IMG/VR virus record: IMGVR_UViG_3300042691_014559
Location: 1 to 39,790 of that record
DNA from: a virus
Reading direction: 5' to 3' (one strand)
Length of the DNA: 39,790 bases
In this document: in pieces, positions 1 through 11,600 of the stretch
Numbering within the stretch: position 1 is the stretch's first letter
Layout: the number at the start of each line of letters is the position of its first letter
Program-made: the position numbers and the translations under genes
The notes under the pieces: generated by a model
What the model was told of the DNA's origin: nothing
The model's database searches: none
Seen by the model: the letters and a program-made list of their open reading frames with translations, nothing else

Positions 1-354
1 TCCAACATCAACAAATCTAAATCCATCACCAGTGCTTATTCCCGATCCTGCAGGTAAAGTGATCGTTATTGAACTTCCTGTTGATACTGGAACTAATGAG
101 TTTTTATCTGATGCAGATAATACAGTATTAGAAGTAACAATACCAACAGAATAAAACCTTTCTCCCTGAACAGGTCCACTAAATGAAGTTGCAGTTAAAA
201 TTCCAGTTACGACAGCACCACCACCAACACTTAAATTGGTACTTATAGCAACATTATTTGCATTAATGTTCAGATTATTGGGACTGGTAATTGTTGGAGT
301 TCCAGATCCACTAATAATGTTTATCTGTTTTACTCCAAAGTTTTTATCTGGCAT
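1..354 (-). CDS. Tail fibre-like structural protein, C-terminus cut off by window edge
   Basis: This is an open frame of 118 residues from ATG at 354 to the window edge, so only the N-terminal part is present. It begins MPDKNFGVKQINIISG and contains the phrases NLSVGGG, GILTATSFSG and ITLPAGSG. These phrases are also typical of the neighbouring 512-residue fibre-like protein and of cyanophage tail fibre or tail appendage proteins in general. A CTAAATA late promoter motif lies 14 bases upstream. The role in the virion is inferred from position in the structural cluster and from composition (rich in S, T, G and V). No enzymatic motif is visible. Confidence 0.7.
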   Translation of the reverse strand, partial: MPDKNFGVKQINIISGSGTPTITSPNNLNINANNVAISTNLSVGGGAVVTGILTATSFSGPVQGERFYSVGIVTSNTVLSASDKNSLVPVSTGSSITITLPAGSGISTGDGFRFVDVG

Positions 355-367
355 TGCTTTTTTTAAT

Positions 368-374
368 TATTTAG
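368..374 (-). promoter_or_regulatory. T4-type late promoter motif CTAAATA
   Basis: The minus strand reads CTAAATAATT 14 bases before the ATG at 354. CTAAATA is the usual cyanophage form of the T4 late promoter TATAAATA, recognised by gp55-like sigma. It overlaps the stop codon of the LamG-like gene, so it would serve the tail gene starting at 354. Confidence 0.6.
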
Positions 375-1090
375 GATTGAGTGATTGAAATTCCAGAAAG
401 AGTCATATTACTTTGACCAAAAAATCTTCCTTTTTGGTTATCATAATTTTGTTGAATTTCTGATTCGGTGAGTGCTCTGTTGTATGCCATGAAGTTTGAT
501 ACTCTTCCAGGATATGAATAAATGAGCTCACCTGCCGTTCCAAAGGAAAATGTCGCATTTGTAGTGAAATTTGTAAAATTCAAATTTTCTTCTTTTACTT
601 TAATTCCATTGTGGTAAATAGCACCCTTAGCAGTAGTTTTATTTAAAGTAAATGCAACTTGCTGCCAAACTCCATATGTAACTGTGTTGCTTGCACTAGT
701 AATAAGTTGTCCCGAAGACCCATTTCCAAGTTCTATATGAAGAGTTCTAGTATTTGAATTCTCAAAGTTAATAAAGAGTCTTATTCCGTTAGTAAAAGCA
801 CCAGATCCACTATTTGCAAAAAGTCCAGATATGGTATTTTTACTTGTTGGATTTATAAAAGCAACAAAGGTAAATTCATTTCCAAAATTATACTGAGAAA
901 AATTAACATAACCAGGATTAAAAAATAAACTACCATCTAAATAAGATCCGTCATATATAGTTCCATTTATATTATTTCCACTTAAATCAGTCCAAGTAGT
1001 TCCAGACCCAGAATAAGAATTTCTATTTTTAGTGTCTACGTGAACAACTAAATTATTAGTAACTATTGTTTCCTTAGTTGCTATTTCCAT
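371..1090 (-). CDS. LamG/concanavalin A-like lectin domain structural protein
   Basis: This 239-residue protein has the layout of a LamG_3-type jelly-roll domain. Residues 13-45 (LVVHVDTKNRNSY, then WTDLSGNNINGT) form the entry strand. They are followed by FTFVAFINP, a central WQQVAFTLNK strand and the closing FMAYNRALTESEIQQNYDNQKGRF segment (shown here in part only as ALTESEIQQNYDNQ). In cyanophages such proteins are virion or tail proteins thought to bind surface polysaccharide. The ATG at 1090 sits directly behind the stop of the upstream 512-residue gene, so the two are probably co-transcribed from the late promoter at 2653. Ligand and exact virion location are unknown. Confidence 0.75.
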   Translation of the reverse strand: MEIATKETIVTNNLVVHVDTKNRNSYSGSGTTWTDLSGNNINGTIYDGSYLDGSLFFNPGYVNFSQYNFGNEFTFVAFINPTSKNTISGLFANSGSGAFTNGIRLFINFENSNTRTLHIELGNGSSGQLITSASNTVTYGVWQQVAFTLNKTTAKGAIYHNGIKVKEENLNFTNFTTNATFSFGTAGELIYSYPGRVSNFMAYNRALTESEIQQNYDNQKGRFFGQSNMTLSGISITQS

Positions 1091-1091
1091 A

Positions 1092-2630
1092 TCAGAGCAT
1101 CGATTGTCTTGTAAGTCTATAAGTAGTCAAACCATTTACTCCTACTTCTGGAATAATGTGTAATCTAAATTCTCCTGAAGTAATTGTTGTCGCAACAGAA
1201 ACAATAGCACTTGGTTCGTACATAATTGCATATTCTTGTGAGTATGCATTAGTTCCATTTTGCATTGCAAGAACTTTTTGTGCTTGGATTGTCACTCCAT
1301 ATCCAACATGAAGAGTATATTCAACTGTTTTGAAGTCGGTTGAAGAAATAGTGAAAGAATCTGCAGTGTATGCAATGCCTGCAGATGCTGTGAATGTTCC
1401 AAATCCAGTTTTTATACCATAAACATTCTCAACTTGTAATGGAGTCCTTGGATTTGTGGTTCCCACTCCAACATTAGAAAGAGTATGAATTCCTGCTGCT
1501 GTTGTCACCCACTGTGAAGAACTCCCACCACCAGAAGCGGTTACAGTAACGACTCCTGCAGAGACCGCAGATACAGTAAGATTATCGCCAAAGTCAATGG
1601 TTCCTGCTGTTCCTACTGTTGATCCAGAGTCTTTTATTACAACTCCAGAACCAGACCCAACAACACCAGTAAGTCCAGAACCGTCTCCAACAAATGACGT
1701 TGCTGTTACAACACCAGAAACACGTAACTGATTTGTAAAGGTAGTTCCAGTGACTGTTAACCCAATGCCAGTAAACCTTGCAAACTCTGAAGAAGCATCT
1801 CCATTTGTAATTCTGACAGTGCCCGCACCTAATACAAGAGGCGCAACTCCTCCAGGTGTTCTTATATGAAATGAATTGTCACCAGATAAGAATGCAATAT
1901 ATCCATCAGAAGTATTTCCAAAATAAGCAGGGATGTTAGCAGCAACATTAATTCCCGAAGTATTAACATTTATAGTTTGTGCGTTTATAGTTGCAAAAGT
2001 AGAAACGCCAACAAAAGTGGAAACGCCAGTTACGTAAAGTTGAGATAGTGATGCTCCACTACCAATAACTGTAAGAGCTCTTAGTGAATTTGTGGTTCCT
2101 ATTCCAACATTAGAAAGTGTGTGAATACCCGATGCTGCCTGTTGCCAAGTATTATATAATGTACCACCTTGATAAACTATAGTGGTTGCAGATATAACGC
2201 CAACTCTTAACCCATTCGCATAAAAATCGGTTGCACTTATAATACCAGTATTGCCATAGATTGTAACTCCAGAACCAACATTAATTGTATTTGAGGAACC
2301 ATTAAGTGTAATACTTGATGAACCAATAGTTAAAATTCCAGTAATTCTCGCGGAACCATTAACCCATAAAGAAGTTCCCGCTGCACCAATAGAACCAACT
2401 TCTAAAGAAAAACGCGGATTTGTGGTTGCAATACCAACATTTGATAATGTATTGATACCGGAACCAGTTCTGTTCCAAACATCAACATTACTAAAATTTA
2501 AATTAGTACCATCTCCAAAATAATTATAAATTTCATTAAAGTTGCTATTGATTTTAATAGCACCAATTAGTAAACTATCACCATTTCCATCATTAGGTAC
2601 TGTTCCTGTACTTATCCCTAACTTTGCCAT
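1092..2630 (-). CDS. Repetitive tail fibre-like structural protein
   Basis: This 512-residue protein starts MAKLGISTGTVPNDGNGDSL and continues with INSNFNEIYNYFGDGTNL, an N-terminal signature seen in cyanophage tail appendage proteins. Three copies of a unit containing (H/N)TLSNVG(I/V)(A/G)TTN follow at about residues 60, 169 and 384. GDGSGLTGV occurs near residue 314. Such units are common in trimeric, beta-rich fibre shafts. The C-terminal 120 residues lack the repeat and may form the tip. A CTAAATA motif 23 bases upstream marks it as late. Receptor binding is an inference. Confidence 0.75.
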   Translation of the reverse strand: MAKLGISTGTVPNDGNGDSLLIGAIKINSNFNEIYNYFGDGTNLNFSNVDVWNRTGSGINTLSNVGIATTNPRFSLEVGSIGAAGTSLWVNGSARITGILTIGSSSITLNGSSNTINVGSGVTIYGNTGIISATDFYANGLRVGVISATTIVYQGGTLYNTWQQAASGIHTLSNVGIGTTNSLRALTVIGSGASLSQLYVTGVSTFVGVSTFATINAQTINVNTSGINVAANIPAYFGNTSDGYIAFLSGDNSFHIRTPGGVAPLVLGAGTVRITNGDASSEFARFTGIGLTVTGTTFTNQLRVSGVVTATSFVGDGSGLTGVVGSGSGVVIKDSGSTVGTAGTIDFGDNLTVSAVSAGVVTVTASGGGSSSQWVTTAAGIHTLSNVGVGTTNPRTPLQVENVYGIKTGFGTFTASAGIAYTADSFTISSTDFKTVEYTLHVGYGVTIQAQKVLAMQNGTNAYSQEYAIMYEPSAIVSVATTITSGEFRLHIIPEVGVNGLTTYRLTRQSML

Positions 2631-2652
2631 TATGGTTCAGTATCTTTAAAAA

Positions 2653-2659
2653 TATTTAG
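2653..2659 (-). promoter_or_regulatory. T4-type late promoter motif CTAAATA
   Basis: The minus strand reads CTAAATATTTTT 23 bases before the ATG at 2630. It overlaps the last codon of the giant tail gene, so the fibre-like gene can be transcribed independently in late infection. Confidence 0.65.
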
Positions 2660-5600
2660 ACCACATAATTCTTATACTTTAATGGAGCAAATCGTTTGAC
2701 AATTGCTGAAGTTGTAATCCCAACAGACCCATTGTTTCCATAGTAATTAAACTGAAGATTTTTATTTCTTGATTCTAATTGGATTTTGCCCCAACTATAA
2801 TTTCCAAAATAATTGGAAGTGGACATATATCCAGAATATGAAGTAGCAAATCCAATAAAATTATCGAAAGTATAAGCAGTAGAGTCAAACGTAATTAGAT
2901 TAGAAGCAAAGTTTATAGTTCCAACACCAGTAGTAGAAATTCTTGCAAGAACTCTTCTAACATGAGTAGAACCAATGCCAGCAATATTGGATAGTAAAGT
3001 TTGGGCAGATCCAACTTGATATACTGTATCTATAAATGAAGTTGAAATTCCAATTACAGATCCGCTTGTTGAAACTGAAGAAATTGATGTCGTTGCAATT
3101 CCTACATTCGAATTTCTAACTATGAAAAAGTCACCTGAAGAAATAGAACTAATCGTTACTGCAGTTCCGACTAGAGAAGTATTTCTCATTTCCGAGTCAT
3201 TTGGAATAAGTAAATCAAAAACAGCATAATCAAATGCCCCAATTGCCGTTGTTCCATATCCAACAATAACTCCAGAGTCTCCAGTATAAGAAACAACATT
3301 ACTATGTTCAGTTTTTAATGTTGGAGGTTCAATTAGAATATACGGTGGATTTGTTTGAGAATAACCAGTTACAACACCAGTTAATGTAATAGATGTTACG
3401 ATTCCGGAATTTATTGAAGAAACTGCTGTAGATGTTGTAGTTGCAATTCCAACTGGATTTTGAATTGTAATTATTGGTGCGCTTTCATATCCAAAACCAC
3501 CATTATTAATTACAATAGACGAAATAGTACCAGCTGCTGATACTACTGCAGTTGCAGACGCAGAAACCTTCGAATCCTGAGATACAAAAGTAATTTTCTT
3601 TTGGAAATCCAAAGCACCGTCGTTTTCATTGACTGAATCGAACAGAGGTCTTAATTGATCAACATAAACAATGGTTTGTCCAATGCTAACTGGTTGAATT
3701 AAATATGAAGTTGGATAGATAATCGGTTCATATAATTCTCTATCTTTTCCAACACCTATTCCATTAATAATCCTATCCTCAGATTGTCTACACCAAGTCA
3801 CTGGTCTTGATAGTGTTTCATCAAGTGAAAGACCTGGACCAAGATAAGGATTTGTTTCAATAGTATCTGATGATATAATTTCAGTAACCAATCTCTCATC
3901 TTCTGATAAGATATAGTTGTCACTATTAATGGTAATATTATCTCCGATTTTTACAGTTTCTAGAATATCTACAAAAGTGACATCGACAGGATCAGTTCCT
4001 TTATAGAAAATTATTTTACAAGTGTCATCTTCTCTTGGTGGTTCTGTGAAAGTAATTATACTTCCACCCTTGAAAATGTATCCAGATCCAGGAACTTGAA
4101 GAACATCATTAATAAAAATTAGTAGTACTGATTGAACATCAATATTAGATCCAGCTCTTGCTCTAATTGAACTTTGTACTCCATTTATTTTTATTGGGAA
4201 AGTTCTTCTGGTTCCATTGAAAAGACTTTCAATACTATCAATGACCTGCATATTGCCAATAGACCATCCAGAGAATAAATCTGAGAATACTTGATCAATG
4301 GTCAAGTCAAAGCTTCTAAATGGTTTTGTTGGATCTGTAGGTATTCCAGTCAATCCTCCAGTTGGAACAGTTAAAACTTCTGAAGTTTTATACGCATATC
4401 CAAGATTCTTGATTTCAAAATCAATAACACTAGATCCCTGACCAACAACAACATCAATTGTTGCAGATGTTCCAATTCCAGAATATCCAGAAGAATATAC
4501 AAGTGGTATATTGGAATAACTTAATGGGGAATCAAATACAACTATCGGTGGATTTGAAGTTGTATATCCAGATCCTGGATTTGTAATAATAACATTATTT
4601 GAAATATGTCCCGAAGAGATTGTGGAGAATCCAATAAATTCATAATTTAGAATTCCAGTACTCGATGTTTTAACTCCAACATCGACAAAACCAAATTGGG
4701 GAGAATTGATAGAAATCAATGCAGATGTATTTGCTGGAATTGTTTGACTGGTAGTACTACCAGAACCAATCAATACGTAAGTATTTCCTACGGAAACAAT
4801 AGGTACGTTTACTAATGCAGAACCAATTCCAATTGTATTTGATGTTGATAATCCTAGTTTAGCAAAGACGCCACTTGCATTGTTAATTGGAATAATAGTC
4901 GATCCAGCACTAATTGAAGAAGAAACTTGTGTAATGATTTCGTAACTAGATTGACCTCTATAACCAGAACCACTATAACCAATGCTGATTGAGGAAATAG
5001 TTCCCGCAATAGAAACTATAGAAGTTCCTCCAGCTGAAATGAGTGGTTGATATCCAAATCCTTCAGTTGAAGCCACCGAAATAATAACTCCACCTCTGGG
5101 TATACTTGAAGTGTTAACGTCATATGAAGTAGAGGCAATATTTCCAGTAAAACTTAATGTTGTTATTCCAATGTTTTCGTGGAGTTTGTAGTTTCCTCCA
5201 ATATTAATAGCACCAAGTCTTTGTGGTTGTTGGAAGAGACCATTTATCAGTAAGACTATTGATCCTGTAGATATTCCGGTGACATTTGATCCCGAAGATT
5301 TCAATATAAATTCAGTTGTTATTCCAGTGAATTGCTCAGATAATCCATCGAAAATATAGTTTTTGCTATAAGTTTCATCTGCTGAATTTTCTGGGGCGGA
5401 TCTTAAGAAGACTCTTCCGCTGAAACTTGATCTTGTTGTAATTCCAGTGTAGTCTCTATCATCTGGTCTATTTGTAATAGTTCCTATTGGCGAATTACCG
5501 TATGGAGCCTCTACAAAATTGATTGTATTGCCAACAATATTGTAGTTTCCGGAAATTTTAGTAACCAAAGCACCACTAGAATGTGCCTCTGGATCTGTTC

Positions 5601-8600
5601 CCATCCATGCGCGGTCAACCAAAATAATATTTGTTCCACCATAACCTACAGAATTAACTTTAACAATTTCATTGTCAATTTTTAGCAAATCGCCACCAAA
5701 GATAGAACTTATACCGGTGAGAGAAATGCTAATTTCACTAAGTGGCAGAGATAATGCTAAAGAAGAAGTTGTTGATGTTGAAACAATTGGAGATTGTATG
5801 TAATTGTCAATAGAAATCAGGCACTTAGCGTTTTGTTTTTTGGATGTAAATGAATGAGTTGTTCCAATTCCAACAGAAGTTATTTGTAGAGGAACAGGAA
5901 TTGATTTGAGAGCATTTTCTGCAGAATCTGCCAGTTTGATAAACAATTCACTAACTTTAATTGCAAAGACTGAAGAAGGAAGTTTATTTGTTACTCCGAT
6001 TCCACTGATAGTGGTCGTAGCAATTCCTATTGGACTTCCATTTCCTGGACTGTAAACTAATTCTTCACCAGTAACAAAGAAGTGTTTTGGTACACGTATT
6101 AAATTATCAGTGGCATTAACTACAAAATTATCAGAAGCATCAAATACTCTCTTGAATATTGGATGCTGTTTGTGCTTCAATTCAAATGATTTTTTAATAT
6201 TGTTTAGAGTTCCTTGATAACTGGTATAACTTGATTCAATATTTGCATTATTCAAATCATAGAAATTAAGAGTATTGAAAGTATCAGTTACACGCATTGA
6301 ATGCTGGTAAACTTTTACTTCAACAGATATTCCTGGATTTGGTGTAAAATACAGGTTTGTTCCGTAGGAATCTACTCCAGCACCAAAAGTACCTAGTCCA
6401 GAAACAGATTCTAAAACACCAAATTCAACAATACTAGCTTCAGTATCATCATCAACAACTACAACCTCTGAGCATTGATATGAATTGTTTACTATATCTT
6501 CAACTAGTACAATATAATACGCGCAAGAATGATCTAATGCGTAAGTAGAAATTGTATTTTCTGCTGGAATTGGTGAAGAAGAGATTGAAACGTAACTGGA
6601 CTTTATTTCTCCAGCGTCAAAATTAAGAGCTGCTGTGCTTATTCCAGAAGTTGCTTCAGTTAGGGAAACAGAAAGGGTATTGATAATATATGTTGTCCCT
6701 AGACCTACATTTGGAGTAAGATCCAAATTAATAGTTGATCCAGAAATATAAGCAGAGAAAGTTCCTATTCCTTGTCCAACTTCATCAGCTCTTGTTGAAT
6801 TTGAAAGATTTCCATAATCAGAAAAATAAATATCTGTTCCGTCATTAAGTATTGTAATTTCATTCGATTCATAGTGTGTTCCATCGGTTGTTGATAGTTG
6901 TACTAAAATCTTAGAAGTTCTATAAGTAGAAGCAATTCCTACAATAGTAGTCTGGGAAGAAGTTCCGCTTGGAAGAGTTACTGTAGAAGATTTAATAGAA
7001 GCAACATTACCAATAGAAGTATTTCCAACTCCTGATGTTAGATCAGTTATTCCATATGACATTACATTAATGTCATAATCATTAACCAAAAAGTTAACTG
7101 GATAGAATCTTAATGTACCTTCTGATCCAAAAATAGAAAAATCAAAAGATCCAAGTTCTATACTAGTTTCTACTCTTGCATATTGAGTTAGATATCCTTC
7201 CAAACCATCGTGTAAGAGATTTACAAGATAAATTTGTCTAAGACCAGTAAATCTTTTATCTCTAACGTATGTAATGTACTTTTTAAATCTATAATCAGAT
7301 AATCTGAATGTATCAACGTTTGCATAGTTATTTGGTGATGGAACATTAGAAAATTGTCCACTTATATCATCGATAACTAAAACCCGGTTTCCAATGGATT
7401 GGAATTCATCTTGAAGTGAAACGTTGTCAAATATAATTTCTTTGGAAACGTAATTAGAATCAATCTGAATAACTTTTTCTCTAGCAAGATCAAAATCATT
7501 TACGCAATTTAAATCCATTTCGGAAACTAAATCTGCTATTCCAATAAAGTTTCCTTCATCCTGGAAAGTAGATATTCCAATTGAAGTGAAATCTGTAGAT
7601 TCTATAGAAACATCGCCAAACTTCTTGAATCCTACCGTATGATTTAAGTTTCCAATGGATTCACTCCAAGTTTCATAATCTACTTTTGATTTTATAGAGT
7701 ATGAGAAATATTGATAATAATCATTATCTGAGGTTACTTGGAACTTATTGTTTAAAAATCCAGTTTCTTTATTCCATCCTTTTCTAACAATTGATGAAGG
7801 TCCTAAATCATAAATTGCAGTAAAATCTTCTACTTGAGTTACAAAACCTCTTGAGTTTGAGGTTTCACCGACAACCAAAGAATCTACAACAAAAGAATCT
7901 GTAGTAGAAATCTTCAACTCCTCTAGATTTTTATCCCATCCCAATACATATCCAAACTTAGAATCACTTGTAACTTTTTCTCCTACAAAAAACTGTCCCT
8001 TTTCCAGTATTGGGTTAAAAATTGGGAAATATTTTTGTGGAATAACAACACCAGCAGAGCTTTCTTCGTCAAAAGTTCCTGGAGTTTCTCCAGAACTTAG
8101 ATATTCAGAAATATTGTATACAATATTCGCTCCAGATCCTCCATATTGAGGATCTACGCTTGTTAAAGTAAACAAGGCATAATTATAATTTTTGGAATTA
8201 AATCCTTTTGCAGATGTGCTTAATCCTACACTAACATTCTCAACTAATACTTTATCGCCAACATTGAATGGGAAATTATCACCTAAACTGTAATTTACTC
8301 CCAAAAATACAGTGACATTTTTTGTTGTGCCATTATAAGTTATGTTATTAATCGAAACTCCATTAGAGTTATTGACAGGTATAATAGTTGGTTTGCTGTC
8401 ATAAATTCCCTTGGTATTTTTTATAATATCAACTGAATTTGTTTTGACATTAAATCTTAAATCAACATCATCGACAATCTTATCAGTGTATGTGTCAATA
8501 ACTATTAAATCTGGAGACAATGTGTAGTTTATTCCTACAGAAGAAACACCCACAGATTTAAAGACAGATAAGGGATTGATACTTAATATCTGCGGTAACT

Positions 8601-11600
8601 TTGCAGTTGGTCTTAACGTAGTATCTGCTGGATAATTAAATCCAATGTCTTCAATAGTTACACTCTTAATTTTACCTATTTTTGAGTTCAGTGGTTCAAT
8701 GATAGCTCCACTTCCGTTAGAAGAAATGATAGTAGAAATTCCGGGAGAAGAGGTGTAATTTGATCCACCAGATCTTAGATCAATTTCTCTAATTTCTCCA
8801 GTTACATTTTTGGAGTCTGTATAATATTCAAATTTTCCGTCAGATTCTTGATATTGAAGTGCCTCTGGATAACTTAAAATGTTATAAGTAAATGTTGTTT
8901 GTCCAACTCCAGAAATATTATAACTTCCAGAATAAGAACTACTAGTTAGGATAAGTTTATTGTTATCTTCTACGTTTTCTTTATCTACGATTATTTGTTT
9001 TTTTGAATCAACGTTATTAACGAAATCAACTGGTACTAAAGTATAATATAAGTCGTTAGCAATATTAACTGTGTTCAGTTGAATGTTGCAATTAGAATCT
9101 ATGCCAATTCTGCCGGTTTTTGTTACGTCAAACTTAGAAGATTCCTCAGTTTTTTTGAATTGATCAGTAAATTCGGGATTATAGTAAATTCTAAAATCAA
9201 ATGCAGAATATAAATTAGAGTCTTTATTGAAAGATAGAGAAGAATCTGACAAATCAAATTTAATTATTTGATTCGGTATAATATTAATAGGAGGATTTAC
9301 TAATGATAATGTTCCAGAAGTAGCGTCAACAAAATTGATAATTTCTGGGTTATCTTTTACAGCATTGTAATATGTCGTTGCTAATTTAAATTTATCCTTA
9401 TTAAACCTAACAATATAATAAATTTCATCATTAGATAACCCAGAAAGGGGAGTAATTGCAGTGTAAATTACCTTCTGACCTGTTAGGTATCCATGATTTT
9501 GTATTGTAATTGTATTATTAATAACGTCTACGTCAGTAGATTCAAAAGATTTTGGATTAACTACAATTCTTCTATTTTTATCATTATACTTAATGACTAC
9601 TGTTGTTGTTATTCCTGGTAGAGCGTTTACAAAAACCTTATCACCCCTTAGTAATCCGTGAGTTGAAGCAGTAGATACTGTAACTATATTTTTGGTAAAC
9701 TCTCCTACAAGAACGTTTTCATAATTAGTTTTAAAACTGTGATTATTTCCTGATCCTACATTCGTAAAATAAAGAGTTGATGTAGTCACGCTACTATCAA
9801 TGCCAACAAAAGATCCAGTTGATCCCAATCCAACTCTTTGAGTAGAAATTCCAATCAAATCATTAGATACTTTAGCAACATAAACTGATTGATTGTCAAT
9901 TAGTTGATAACTAGTGACTCCATCATCAGATACGAAGAAAGCAGATCCTCCATTTGTCGAATAAACTAATTCTGTTCCAGTTTCTAATGAGTGATTTGGT
10001 AAATAAATTGTTTTCGTTGGTATGAAAATGTTAGTTATTCCTGCACCTGGATTTGGGAATTGTAATGTTGATCCAATACCAACTCCGGAAGAAGATCCAA
10101 TAGCCAAAGACTCTCTAGGATCAAAATAAATTTGCTTATTTAATGAAAAATTATTATTTTGATTTTTATCGAGATTTAATGTAAATTTCCTTGTTTGTTC
10201 ATATAATACTGTAGAGGCTGTATGTGCTGCCCCAGTTGTTGAGTCATACTCTCTGAGAACTTTGATTCTTGATGATAAAGTATCAATCTGTAGAACTTTT
10301 ACTTTCTCGTTTTCAATTTTATAGATATCATTTTCTCTAATTCTAGAAGAATCTAAAGATCCATTTACATTAAAGTAAGTAATAATCCCCGTAGTTGCAG
10401 AAGAATTTACAGAAGAAGAAAGTGTAAGAGTATCTGATCTTACCCCAACTTCAAAGAATTTATCAAAAACTTTAATATCTGTACTTAGTCCAGATATTGA
10501 AACAATATCTCCATTAGATAAACTATGAGGAATTGTGCAGAAACCAACAAATTTTCCTGTATTATTTGATGGATAAAATTCTATATTTTGAGCAAAAGTT
10601 GAAGCAAAACTTACTGTCTTTACTGGTTTTCCATTCAAATATGATACTTGAGCATATGCGTTTGATCCGCCAGTAGATTTGTTGTCAAAAACAACAGTAT
10701 CTCCAACTTTATAACCAGTTCCGCCAGTAACTATCCCTACACTATCTAAAGATCCTTTGTAAATAGATTTTACTGTTGTTATTGGTTCTTTTATTTTTAT
10801 TGGATTGTAAAGAAAATCATATCCAGAGTTATCGCTTACTAAATTGTATGGAGTGGTATTTCTTATTAAACCTTCTCCCAAGAAGTCAAATCTACTTTGA
10901 GCAACTTGATCACTATAGTTAAACTCTATTGGTTTTGATTTAAAGGTATCACCTATAATATAGGGAAATGTTGGTTTTTTATAGTTCTTAAATACACCAT
11001 CAGTTTCAGTTGATCCATTATTAATGGTAGCAAAATACGCATAAACTCCATTCGGATACTCTGGAGTTACACTAAATCTTCCATTATGTTCGTCAAGGTC
11101 TCCAGTATTATTGAATACGTAATCTTCAACGAAAAATCCTTCTGGGAAAATAGTTTCTCCGGTTGAAGAAACTGGATTTGGTCTATCTGCAGATGGTTGC
11201 AATACATATCCAGAAACCAATTCTCTTATGTTTGCTAAACCAGATTCATCGCCATATCCATAAGGACCATAAATTGGATTTCCATCATATGCCCAACCGA
11301 TTATTGGCGAGTGTACTGTAGAAACTACCTCTCTATTTCCTGATATTCTTAGATCCGGATTGTATACTTTTCTGCCATTTACATAGTCTATACCAAAAAC
11401 ACTCCTTCTTAATTTTCTTGGAGCATACAAGTGGCAGTATTGTAATCCAACTGCAGTATAGTTACTATTATCGATTACACCGTCATCATCTTGAATTTGC
11501 TTTGAACTTAAATATTTTTCAACATTGTTAATAGTCCATGATTTAATTTTACATTCATACTTAAAGTTTCTTCCCGCAGGAATAACCTGTAAAGAAGTTC

